A DNA stretch of 64,000 nucleotides from Gonocerus acuteangulatus (Eukaryota > Arthropoda > Insecta > Hemiptera > Coreidae), in assembly GCA_946811695.1 (NCBI GenBank), contig OX328130.1, forward strand, positions 77,725,581-77,789,580, given 5' to 3'. Shown here in pieces: positions 11,701 through 20,625 of this stretch (position 1 is the stretch's first letter; the number at the start of each line of letters is the position of its first letter). The position numbers were made by a program, and so were the translations under genes. The notes beneath the pieces are model-generated. The model saw only the letters and a list, made by a program, of their open reading frames with translations. It was not told where the DNA came from and ran no database searches.

Positions 11701-12577
11701 GGACGATACTCTGGTGTCTTCAGTTTTCTCTAAGCTATATTTTTCGAATCGGACGATACTCTGGTGTCTTCAGTTTTCTCTAAGCTATATTTTTCGAATC
11801 GGACGATACTCTGGTGTCTTCAGTTTTCTCTAAGCTATATTTTTCGAATCGGACGATACTCTGGTGTCTTCAGTTTTCTCTAAGCTATATTTTTCGAATC
11901 GGACGATACTCTGGTGTCTTCAGTTTTCTCTAAGCTATATTTTTCGAATCGGACGATACTCTGGTGTCTTCAGTTTTCTCTAAGCTATATTTTTCGAATC
12001 GGACGATACTCTGGTGTCTTCAGTTTTCTCTAAGCTATATTTTTCGAATCGGACGATACTCTGGTGTCTTCAGTTTTCTCTAAGCTATATTTTTCGAATC
12101 GGACGATACTCTGGTGTCTTCAGTTTTCTCTAAGCTATATTTTTCGAATCGGACGATACTCTGGTGTCTTCAGTTTTCTCTAAGCTATATTTTTCGAATC
12201 GGACGATACTCTGGAGTCTTCAGTTTTCTCTAAGCTATATTTTTCGAATCGGACGATACTCTGGTGTCTTCAGTTTTCTCTAAGCTATATTTTTCGAATC
12301 GGACGATACTCTGGTGTCTTCAGTTTTCTCTAAGCTATATTTTTCGAATCGGACGATACTCTGGTGTCTTCAGTTTCCTATAAGCTATATTTTTCGAATC
12401 GGACGATACTCTGGTGTCTTCAGTTTTCTCTAAGCTATATTTTTCGAATCGGACGATACTCTGGTGTCTTCAGTTTTCTCTAAGCTATATTTTTCGAATC
12501 GGACGATACTCTGGTGTCTTCAGTTTTCTCTAAGCTATATTTTTCGAATCGGACGATACTCTGGTGTCTTCAGTTTC
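5731..12577. repeat. 50-bp satellite, about 137 copies
   Basis: The monomer is TAAGCTATATTTTTCGAATC, GGACGATACTCTGGTGTCTT, CAGTTTTCTC. Copies start every 50 bp from 5731 to 12531 with no net indel. Variable sites are the last bases (CTC, CTA, GTA), TATAT/TCTAT, CTGGTG/CTGGAG and CTTCAG/CTTTAG. Rare variants recur at exact multiples of 50: ATGGTG at 6411 and 7311 (18 units), and TTTTCCC at 8771 and 10221 (29 units). From about 7980 to 10500 TATAT and TCTAT units often alternate. The monomer carries no open protein-like frame. Confidence 0.97.
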
Positions 12578-12850
12578 CACCCGATCAAAATTCAACTCCA
12601 GCTTCCTAATGACATTTTCTAGTAAAGTACGTAATTTACTAATTCATTGAATAATAACGATTTTTTGACGGATTTTCGACGGATTTTTTAATAGAAAATG
12701 AATAATTGATCACCATTTTCGAAAAAATTAATTTTTCTTAAGAAATCATACATACTTAACTAGATTTCACCTCCTTTTTTCGAAATAATTTTAGTTTTTT
12801 GTTCTAGAATAAAAATTGTCAATTTTATTTTTTGAAGAATTGAAACTTTT
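12578..12850 (-). repeat. right remnant of dispersed repeat F3
   Basis: On the minus strand it carries ACGTACTTTACT, GTCATTAGGAAGCT and TTTTGATCGGGTG, leading straight into the satellite monomer. The plus-strand copy at 31930-32136 has the same order (ACGTACTTTACT, ATCATTAGAAAGCT, GATCGGGTT) and is likewise followed by a monomer-like segment. No coding content. Confidence 0.7.
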
Positions 12851-12957
12851 TGGGGGGTATTTTAACATCCCCTATAAAATGTTTATTATAAACGTTTAAA
12901 TGTTGGTAAAATAACACCCCCGTTCGTTTGTCCGTAAGCAAAAGAACGTAGAAATTG

Positions 12958-12958
<1 letters not shown>

Positions 12959-13006
<48 letters not shown>
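12959..13006. repeat. (AT)n microsatellite
   Basis: About 24 AT units, followed by a short GTGTTTGCATGTGAGTGTGT stretch. Confidence 0.95.
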
Positions 13007-13010
<4 letters not shown>

Positions 13011-13076
13011 TTGCATGTGAGTGTGTATGTGACGTATTTGTGATGTATTTTGTATCGGACCACGTAGATACCTCCA

Positions 13077-13440
13077 GAGGAGCTCTGGCCTAGTGGATGA
13101 GGTTGTATGAGTTAGAGCAGGTTTGGCTGTATATATATTTATTTCTTTATTTTATTTTATTTATTTATTTTATTTCATTTTATTTTTTTTATATATATTA
13201 TTTTAATGGTATTGTTAATTTGATTATTATGAGTATCATTGTTAAGTATCGTTATATTTTATTTATATTTATTGTTTTTATTTATTAAGTTGTATTTTAT
13301 CAAATTGATGGTCTTAAGTTATTTAGGTCTTACAGTAACCAGGCTTGTTGTGTTACCAAGCCTGAATAACGAGGGTGAAGGAGACGCCCAATTGTAAATT
13401 GACGTGTTTAGCATCTCATATTTTTTTTTTTTTTTTTGTG
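13077..13440 (+). mobile_element. possible degenerate SINE
   Basis: A box A-like stretch CTGGCCTAGTGGATGAGG stands at about 13087-13104. Farther on are CAGGCTTG and CAAGCCTG, which form a short hairpin near 13341, and the segment ends in a T run at 13421-13437. No box B was found and the middle is low-complexity AT. It could equally be chance similarity. Confidence 0.3.
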
Positions 13441-13495
13441 ATAAATGTACATTCATCCATGTGAATTGTATCTCCTAATAATAAAAATAAAAAAT

Positions 13496-13498
<3 letters not shown>

Positions 13499-13532
<34 letters not shown>
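13499..13532. repeat. (AT)n microsatellite
   Basis: Short AT run just left of the foldback at 13561. Confidence 0.9.
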
Positions 13533-13540
<8 letters not shown>

Positions 13541-13560
13541 TGTTTTTTAAGCTACTTATC

Positions 13561-13777
13561 TGTCTCCAGCGGTCTTGCTCCTCCTGTCATCGCGATATTT
13601 CGCCGGATTCCTCTCCGGCTTCTTCTGGCAGTCACTCATCCTAGCTGGTCGGAAAGGGAATGAGTCCGTCCTTGGTCTGGGCTCCCTTTATACGCCTTGG
13701 TCGGAGATTGTGCGAGCCAATAAGCTAGCTTAACCAATTAGCTAATTGGAGCAGGAGGAGCAAGACTGCTGAAGACA
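13561..13777. mobile_element. small foldback/MITE bounded by AT tracts
   Basis: TGTCTCCAGC plus GGTCTTGCTCCTCCTG at 13561-13586 is the complement, with two mismatches, of the segment at 13752-13777. The interior is GC-richer than its surroundings and contains GCCGGATTCCTCTCCGGC. AT microsatellites flank it on both sides, so a target duplication cannot be read. No transposase. Confidence 0.65.
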
Positions 13778-13784
13778 GAATGAC

Positions 13785-13789
<5 letters not shown>

Positions 13790-13858
<69 letters not shown>
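13790..13858. repeat. (AT)n microsatellite
   Basis: About 34 uninterrupted AT units. Confidence 0.95.
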
Positions 13859-13861
<3 letters not shown>

Positions 13862-14288
13862 ATATTTATAAGTCTGTAAGATATTTATGTAAGTAGCATC
13901 CTGCCGAGTGACCAGCTGACGGATCTTGTGACTAATTTCTCGAAATTGAGGTTAATTAACTTATCGATAAAAGTTTCCAACAAACTAGTAAGAAAGATCT
14001 AATTATTGTTGGATAGTTGGAGATAGTAACAGCTCTGCCACTTGTTGGAGTCTCGGCTCCCGGTATTGCTAAGTTATTGTCCTGTAGGTATTAACAATCG
14101 CACAATATTACCGTATCGAAATAGCTAGAACACTATTGTACAAGCCTGCTGAAGTAAATGGAAACAAATCTGTTAAGATAAGCTGTGTAGGTTTGTTACA
14201 CAATTAGTAACACAGTTCTACAGTGAATCTAACCTTTCGAGAAAGCTTAATTCAGGAATTGGCTGTTTGGTCACCTAACTGTAAATAA

Positions 14289-14290
<2 letters not shown>
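13859..14290. other. unannotated spacer
   Basis: Moderately AT-rich. I see no coding, RNA or repeat structure. Confidence 0.5.

Positions 14291-14337
<47 letters not shown>
14291..14337. repeat. (AT)n microsatellite
   Basis: About 23 AT units. Confidence 0.95.
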
Positions 14338-14338
<1 letters not shown>

Positions 14339-14848
14339 CAATATTGTAAAGGAAAAAAGACATTACTTAGTGGAAGGTATGAAAACTAAATAACTTTTTC
14401 TCTCTAGGTAGATCGTTCGTTTTTATTATGAACCTTCCCTTAAGTTAAGTTGTATGATTTCCTCGTTTACCTGCATGCCTCTATGGCCAGGAATCCAATA
14501 TAATAAAATAATTATTTGCATTTTCACGGGGAAAATATTCCAATATACCACAATATATGTACAATAGTATTTACTTAATCAGATATATTTCATTATCCGC
14601 TAAATACTAAGGCCTGCTAGGAAAAAACCTATATCTGTTTAGAATTACTTTAATAAAACCAGGTTTTTTAAATAAAATATATTATTCCATTTATTATAAA
14701 ATATTGGGCTTATTGGTCTAAATAATTATCTATTGCTAATAATTTGTTTTCTGAAATCCGCAGTAATTTATTTTTTCTTGGCTGCTTATGTTGAAATTGT
14801 ACTGTTGTTGAAGGGTTTCAGAATGATTAGCCATAGTCATTTCCCAAT
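14338..14848. other. unannotated AT-rich spacer
   Basis: No feature supported. The small open frame at 14733-14966 runs into the 16-bp repeat and has no recognisable domain. Confidence 0.5.
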
Positions 14849-14912
14849 GGTACACAGCCACTTTGGTACACAGCCACTTTGGTACACAGCCACTTTGGTA
14901 CACAGCCACTTT
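14849..14912. repeat. 16-bp tandem repeat, 4 copies
   Basis: GGTACACAGCCACTTT repeats exactly at 14849, 14865, 14881 and 14897. Confidence 0.92.
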
Positions 14913-15153
14913 GGTGGCAAGAAATTGAAAACTTTTCGGACTTGGGTAACACTAATTTTATATTAGAGCTTTTAGGTTAACCTACAATCCGGCTTGTCGT
15001 AAATTAATCCAACTCTCACCCCTTTAGAATAGCCTGTAATGCCTTAAATAAAGTATCGAATAAGACAATTTTTCAATTTATTACTTCGACAATGGATAGA
15101 ATACGTTCGTTCACCGAGTTTGCTCCGATTTTAATATTCGATAGTTTCACATG
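14913..15153. other. unannotated spacer
   Basis: No feature seen. Confidence 0.5.
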
Positions 15154-15657
15154 GTAAGGACCAATGTTGGGCAATACTAAAAACTAAAACTAAAATTAAA
15201 ACTAAATTCACTTTCTGGAATAAACTAAAAATTGCAACCTAAAACAAAACTAAAACTAAAATTATACTAATTAATGGATTTTAACTAAACTAAAACTAAA
15301 ACTAAATCTTTGGGAATTGACTAAAAACTAAATTAAAGCTTTAGTTTAGTTTAGTTTTACTAAAACAACATGAATTAATATAAATCATATGTTATTTCGA
15401 TAATTAAATAAATTATTAAAACTAACAGAACTTGTTTAAGAATAAGAAATTGTGGGTTTTTCTCGTAATTTGCAAACATATGTTCTTTGATAAACTAAAT
15501 TAGTAAACTAAAAACTAAAACTAAACTAAAATCACAAATTTAGGTCTCTATTACTAAACTAAACTAATTACCATACTAAAAACGGAGTCCACATGATTAA
15601 TAATTATACAAATCTAAAACTAAACTAAAAATACAACATTAGTTTAGTTTTAGTTAG

Positions 15658-17356
15658 CCCTCTCCGTACCGTGGACTGCTCCAGCAGTCGAGAGCGGTCG
15701 GGACCCACATACCGTGGACTTGTGTAGGAGTCGAAGGAAGACGGGACCCACGTACCGTGGACTTGTACAGCAGTCGAGAGCTCGGCGTATCTCTCGCATT
15801 CTTTATCTTCTCATTTCTCGACTTTAGAGCTATCTAGCGTTACCGTATTGTACTTCTAGTATTCCCGTCTATTACTAGATGGCATTTGAATGAAGTTTTT
15901 GGTCGTTTTCAGTCGAATTACAACTCGTTGCCTTCTCCACCCATTTACCGTGTCAACCCTAGTCAAATTACCGTTTGTTTTTATACTTCTGTACATTCCT
16001 AACAGCATTTATTTGCGAAATCAGTTAACTTTTAGTCCTGAAGTTAAGATCTTATATTCGTGTTTTGTTAAATTTAGAAAAACTGTTTTTTTTATTGTGT
16101 GTCCTCCATTTTTTAAAAATATTTAATTAAAATGTTTAATATATTACATATTTAATTAAATAATTCATTGAATTAACTGTAAATATTTATAATTAGGCTT
16201 TTGTTTTTGTAACTAAATTGTATACATAAAAAAAAATTTAACTCCGCCGGTGTACAAAGTCACGGATCAAAAATGAAGATGGAAAATTTATTTGCCGTAG
16301 TTATTGAGTATTTAATTCCCTTGCTTATTATTCATAAAACAAAGGGCAAATGGTAACTGAAAAAAAAAACTCCTTATTTTTACTCATATATATAATATAG
16401 CTTTTTTATTACTTATTTTTAAAGAAAGTTATTCAACTTAAAATAATTATTTAAATGCCAAAATAATTTAGCATAAATAAAAATTAATAATCATTGTACG
16501 CAAAATAAAAATCAAAATAATAAAATACGAGTTTAAGTACGGCGAGGAGATCGCTGAAAGTCGAGGCGCTGTGACCGAGAGTGGGAAAAGTATCCCGTAC
16601 AGGAGGACCAACGCCGGGTGCTAGGATCACGTACAGAGGGATCAACGCCGGGGACCAGTATCCCTTACAGAGGGACCAACGACGGGGACCAGTATCCCGT
16701 ACAGAGGGACCAACGCCGGGGACCAGTATCCCGTACAGAGGGACCAACGCCGGGGACCAGTATCCCGTACAGAGGGACCAACGCCGGGGACCAGTATCCC
16801 GTACAGAGGGACCAACGCCGGGGACCAGTATCCCGTACAGAGGGACCAACGCCGGGTGCTAGGATCCCGTACAGAGGGATCAACGCCGGGGACCAGTATC
16901 CCGTACAGAGGGACCAACGCCGGCTGCCAGTATCCCGTACAGAGGGACCAGTGCCGGGTGCGAGTATCCCGTACAGAGGGACCAGTGCCGGCTGCCAGTA
17001 TCCCGTACAGAGGGATCAACGCCGGGGACCAGTATCCCGTACAGAAGGATCAACGCCGGGGACCAGTATCCCGTACTGAGGGACCAGTGCCGGCTGCCAG
17101 TATCCCGTACAGAGGGACCAGTGCCGGGTGCGAGTATCCCGTACAGAGGGACCAGTGCCGGCTGCCAGTATCCCGTACTGAGGGACCAGTGCCGGCTGCC
17201 AGTATCCCGTACAGAGGGACCAGTGCCGGGTGCCAGTATCCCGTACTGAGGGACCAGTGCCGGCTGCCAGTATCCCGTACAGAGGGACCAGTGCCGGGTG
17301 CGAGTATCCCGTACAGCAGAACGCATCTCCTCGCGGCTCGTTGCGTATGGAAAGGG
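15658..17356. mobile_element. piggyBac-like non-autonomous element, copy 2, nested
   Basis: This has the same structure as 3102-4433 but inverted. CCCTCTCCGTAC at the left end is followed by the GTGGACT subterminal repeats, then the AT-rich core (about 15790-16560), the 34-bp minisatellite, and GTATGGAAAGGG at the right end. It is flanked by TTAG on both sides (15654-15657 and 17357-17360), not the canonical TTAA. It sits inside the ACTAAA-rich hAT-like element. Its length of 1699 bp against 1332 bp reflects the longer minisatellite. No transposase. Confidence 0.82.
16590..17325. repeat. 34-bp minisatellite, about 21 copies
   Basis: Units read TATCCCGTACAGAGGGACCA plus ACGCCGGGGACCAG, with variants GTGCCGGCTGCCAG and GTGCCGGGTGCGAG. 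It is the complement of the array in copy 1 and roughly twice as long. The left half is rich in ACGCCGGGGACC units and the right half in GTGCCGGCTGCC units, so the two halves were homogenised separately. The overlapping open frames on both strands here come from this stop-free repeat. Confidence 0.93.
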
Positions 17357-17363
17357 TTAGAGA

Positions 17364-17475
17364 AAACTAACGTTAGTTTAGTAAACCAACGTTAGTTTAG
17401 TAAACTAACGTTAGTTTAGTAAACTAACGTTAGTTTAGTAAACTAACGTTAGTTTAGTAAACTAACGTTAGTTTG
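17364..17475. repeat. 19-bp palindromic tandem repeat
   Basis: TAACGTTAGTTTAGTAAAC repeats about six times. ACTAACGTTAGT is a perfect palindrome within it. It forms the right arm of the interrupted hAT-like element. Confidence 0.88.
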
Positions 17476-17639
17476 GCCCAACACTGGTAGGGCCGATATG
17501 ATCTCTCCTTTTCAATTTATTTTTGTTTACATTGTTTGTTTATTATAGCATTAAATACACTTCTATTTAACATATATGTAACATGTAGTATGTTTTGGCT
17601 GGTGAGTCGTATTTATTCTGTGCTAAAAATTCTTTTGAA

Positions 17640-17840
17640 ATGGATCTTCCAAGACACCACCATGTTATGCTTTGGGAATTCGATATATCAAAAATGTTGC
17701 TGCTTCAACATGTTAAAAACTTGTAGACATATATGGGGAAAATGTCATTAATTAGCGACAAGTGCAGCGGTGGTTTGAACGATTTCGAGCGTCAAACCGC
17801 AAGCTTGAAGACGAGCCTCGTACAGGTCCAGCTACGGAGA
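17640..17840 (+). pseudogene. mariner-family transposase N-terminal remnant
   Basis: Conceptual translation gives RHHHVMLWEFDISKMLLLQH, then a stop, then TYMGKMSLIS. After a frameshift it continues QRWFERFRASNRKLEDEPRT and ends GPATE. This matches the layout of the mariner HTH region: a start like R..L.YEF, a middle ending in the helix before CQRWF.KF, and LEDKPRSGRP. Roughly the first 65-70 residues are represented. The catalytic D,D34D part is absent, and stops and a frameshift make it dead. No matching terminal repeats were found nearby. Confidence 0.75.
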
Positions 17841-17879
17841 TCCCATTTCTAATGGGCTTTTTGGGCGTTTTATTATATA

Positions 17880-18085
17880 ATATAGGGTTTCAAATTACAC
17901 AAGTAAACAAATTTTCATTATTTGGAAGTAACCCGGAAGTGAACCACCAACTTGGTGGTTTTCGGATGTGCTGAATCAGAATCTCACATTAGTTTTTTAT
18001 CTATACATCAAGTTTTTAAAGTATAAGCCTTTTAAGTTGTTTTTTATAATACTGAATCTTAAAATTTGCTCTGTCTACAGAAAGG
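17880..18085 (+). repeat. dispersed repeat F4, copy 1
   Basis: The stretch from GGGTTTCAAATTACACAAGT through ACTTGGTGGTTTTCGG and TCACATTAGTTTTT to AAAATTTGCTCTGTCTACAG recurs, inverted and diverged, at 20434-20625. No terminal repeats or frames. Confidence 0.7.
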
Positions 18086-18205
18086 TACAGCCCTACTGTA
18101 GGCGGAGTACCAGCCTGTCTCTCCCCTACAGAATACTATTTTTTAACCTATTCATTTTTGTAATTTTGAAAATTCTAATAGCTCTTTCTTAATCCTTTAA
18201 GGAGC

Positions 18206-18221
18206 AAAGACGGCTTAAGCC
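18206..18221. repeat. 16-bp perfect palindrome
   Basis: GACGGCTTAAGCCGTC lies 13 bp inside the left end of the 1000-bp candidate element and may be a subterminal binding site. Confidence 0.8.
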
Positions 18222-18538
18222 GTCGTAAGTTTAACAATTCTTTCGCGGCGCCGATTCTAATAGCTTGTTGCTCTAATAGATATCCTGTGACTGCTAAAAC
18301 TATTTACAACCCTTCCAGCCCCTTTCTACCCCTTGACAGCCCACATAGCGGGACTTTGTCGTCTTACGGTACCTAGCGTACCCAAACTCACCCCACCCTC
18401 TGAAGCGTTATCAGTGATATCCTTCCACACAAGCACATCTACCTTCAACTATGTACGTAAAAAATTCGTATATCTATATGAAATACTATTGCTTGTTACT
18501 TTATCTTTCTAGAATATGTCGCTAGGATGTTATTAGAC

Positions 18539-18724
18539 GAAAGTATGGGTTTTGTGCTGTAGTGAGACAGGATATGCATTAATTATGGATATTTACACCG
18601 GAAAGTATGGGTTTTGTGCTGTAGTGAGACGGGATATGCATTAATTATGGATATTTACACCGGAAAGTATGGGTTTTGTGCTGTAGTGAGACAGGATATG
18701 CATTAATTATGGATATTTACACCG
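18539..18724. repeat. 62-bp tandem repeat, 3 copies
   Basis: AAGTATGGGTTTTGTGCTGT starts at 18541, 18603 and 18665, followed by GATATGCATTAATTATGGAT and ATTTACACCG. The copies are nearly identical, so the triplication is recent. Confidence 0.93.
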
Positions 18725-19196
18725 AGCGAGAAACCGCATTCTAATTTAGGCCTAGGAGAATGGATTGTTTTATTAGTTTATTTATTTCCTTACTGCGTTA
18801 TGTAATTATAAATGCCTCAGAGAGTAATAATATTTCTTCGCAAATTTTAATTTGAGTAAACGCGCTATTGATCAAATGCTATAGAAATTCAGAAAATAAG
18901 TAAGCAAAGAATCCAGAGACCAAGGCACCTAACAGAGGCAAGAAATACCATTATAAGCGGGAAAGATCGCGGCCGCAACGTGGAAATGCCTAGACCTGTG
19001 TCATGCGGGTTTGCATTCAAGTACATATTACGTAGACCCTTAAAGCGCACAAACAGGCCGTTTTTTAAAAAAAATTAAAAACTTTAATTTTGCAATAAAT
19101 GGGCTATGGGGTGTGTTTTAGCAACCAAAAGGAGTCATTTTTTTGCATGAGATGTTTTTTAATTTGTTTTCCCATGATTGCGCCTGAAAGGGTTAA

Positions 19197-19570
19197 AGGA
19201 CATTCAATGGAGAATCCAAATTCGCTATTACATTTTTCCTATAAATTTTATATTTTATAAAATACGTATTTTAAGTTGGGAAAAAATCGCATTTTACAGC
19301 ATTTTTGCATGTTTATTTGGTTAAAAGTATATTTTTTTCAAAAACGAAGCAAATTATGGGAAATCCAACTTCATAATGGTATTTTCATTCTAATCCTGTA
19401 GCCTAATCCTTATCCAGCACCAATCATCCTTCCTCTCCACCAAGACGTCTTAATAGGAAGTGGCCCCGGGATCTACTAAGGTAGTGAAGTGTCGTGGAGT
19501 GGAAAATTAGTGAAATTATAATAATTGAGAGTGATATCGATGGATATTTTCTCCTCGTGATATCACTACC
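19197..19570. other. unannotated spacer
   Basis: AT-rich to 19390, then ordinary composition. No supported feature. Confidence 0.5.
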
Positions 19571-19572
19571 CA

Positions 19573-20003
19573 CGTCTCACCCGCCTCCAATCCTCCCTGC
19601 TAGTCGCAGGGTGTGGTTGGATGGCGTAGGGTAACTCTAGGTCATCCTAGAATCCTTCCTAACAAGGAAGGTATTCGGCTGACAACTGGGGACACCTGAG
19701 GCGTGGACAAGCTACCTATACCTATATCCTCCCTGCTAGTCGCAGGGTGTGGTTGGATGGTGTAGGGTAACTCCAGGCCATCCTAGAATCCTTACTAAGG
19801 AGGAAGGTATTTGGCTGACAACTGGGGACACCTGAGGCGTGGTCAAGTAACACAGGTCACGTCTCATTCGCCTCCAATCCTCCCTGCTATTCGCAGGGTG
19901 TGGTTGGATTGCGTAAGGTAACTCCAGGTCATCCTAGAATCCTTCCTAACAAGGAAGGTATTCGGCTGACAACTGGGGACACCTTAGGCGTGGTCAAGTA
20001 ACT
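19573..20003. repeat. three tandem copies of a 136-151-bp unit
   Basis: The shared block TCCTCCCTGCTAGTCGCAGG starts at 19591, 19727 and 19878 (TAGTCG reads TATTCG in the third). Each copy continues with TGTGGTTGGAT, CATCCTAGAATCCTT, a GGAAGGTATT segment and GACAACTGGGGACACC. Copies 1 and 3 also share a leader CACGTCTCA that copy 2 lacks, giving the uneven spacing. AACAAGGAAGG beside CCTTCCTAAC makes a small dyad. I see no RNA or protein assignment. Confidence 0.88.
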
Positions 20004-20053
20004 AATATCAATAATTGCAAAATAAAGTTGAATTGTAGATTGTAATATTCTGT

Positions 20054-20055
<2 letters not shown>

Positions 20056-20105
<50 letters not shown>
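20056..20105. repeat. (AT)n microsatellite
   Basis: About 25 AT units abutting the left end of MITE M copy 2. Confidence 0.92.
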
Positions 20106-20110
<5 letters not shown>

Positions 20111-20361
20111 TCGCTACAAATGCAATGTATCGAATGTGAAAATTACCGCTTTTCAGAGTGGAAAAGCATTTATTCATAACTTTTTTTTGGACAGTCAAAT
20201 ATTCGGCAGATTTGACCTTTTGATAGTGGAATACTTTCCCTTTAATAGAGTGATCAAAGATTCAAGAATTTGCCGTACATAAGTCCAGCAGAAATTAGTA
20301 AAGATTGACAATGAAAGATGCATTTTTTCACATTCGTTACTTTGCATTTGTATGGACGATA
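20106..20361. mobile_element. MITE family M, copy 2 (256 bp)
   Basis: Left arm 20106-20142 starts TATCGTCGCTACAAATGCAA. Right arm 20325-20361 is its complement with a few mismatches. Interior GTACATAAGTCCAGCAG and TAAAGATTGA match copy 1 at 2111-2379. The left arm starts inside an AT run and the right arm is followed by TATATA, so the insertion was into AT or TA sequence. Non-coding. Confidence 0.78.
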
Positions 20362-20433
20362 TATATAAATATTCGTATTCTCTATTCCAAAAAGCATTAA
20401 AAATGATAGAAACCAGAATGTAAAAAACTATCT

Positions 20434-20625
20434 GTAGACAGAGCAAATTTTAAGATTCATTATTATAAAAAACAACTTAAAACCCTAATATTTTAACTAA
20501 AAACTAATGTGAGATTTGGATTGAGCACACCCTAAAACCTCCAAAATGGTGGATCACAGCCGTGTTAACAAATCTGTGTCGACTTGTGTTATTTTTAAAA
20601 ATCGAGTATTTGTGTAATCTGAATA
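20434..20625 (-). repeat. dispersed repeat F4, copy 2
   Basis: This is the reverse-complement counterpart of 17880-18085: CTGTAGACAGAGCAAATTTT, AAAAACTAATGTGAGATT, CCAAAATGGTGGATCA and TGTGTAATCTG appear in the expected inverted order. It is diverged, with small indels. Confidence 0.7.

Larger units (their letters stand above)
15162..17486. mobile_element. hAT-like non-autonomous element, interrupted by a piggyBac-like copy
   Basis: The ends are CAATGTTGGGC at 15162 and GCCCAACACTG ending at 17486, an inverted repeat of the CAGTGTTGGGC kind seen in hAT elements. The flanking 8-mers GTAAGGAC (15154-15161) and GTAGGGCC (17487-17494) agree at 6 of 8 positions, as expected for an old 8-bp hAT target duplication. 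The body, 15175-15657 and 17357-17475, is almost wholly degenerate ACTAAA/TTTAGT motifs. Without the nested insertion the element would be about 0.63 kb. No transposase. Confidence 0.65.
18193..19192. mobile_element. candidate piggyBac-like element (1000 bp)
   Basis: The segment is flanked by TTAA at 18189-18192 and 19193-19196. The ends TCCTTTAAGGAGC and the complement of GCGCCTGAAAGGG match at 10 of 13 positions. Next to the left end is the 16-bp palindrome GACGGCTTAAGCCGTC (18206-18221). The interior has a 62-bp tandem repeat and no transposase. TTAA is common in AT-rich DNA, so the call rests on the paired ends. Confidence 0.5.

Noticed and set aside
5731..12577. CRISPR array
   Set aside because: Direct tandem copies with no unique spacers, in a eukaryotic repeat context. 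The same holds for the 34-, 41-, 44- and 45-bp arrays.
15175..15657. Telomere-like TTAG repeats
   Set aside because: The motif is degenerate TTTAGT with irregular spacing, inside a hAT-like element, and not a TTAGG array.
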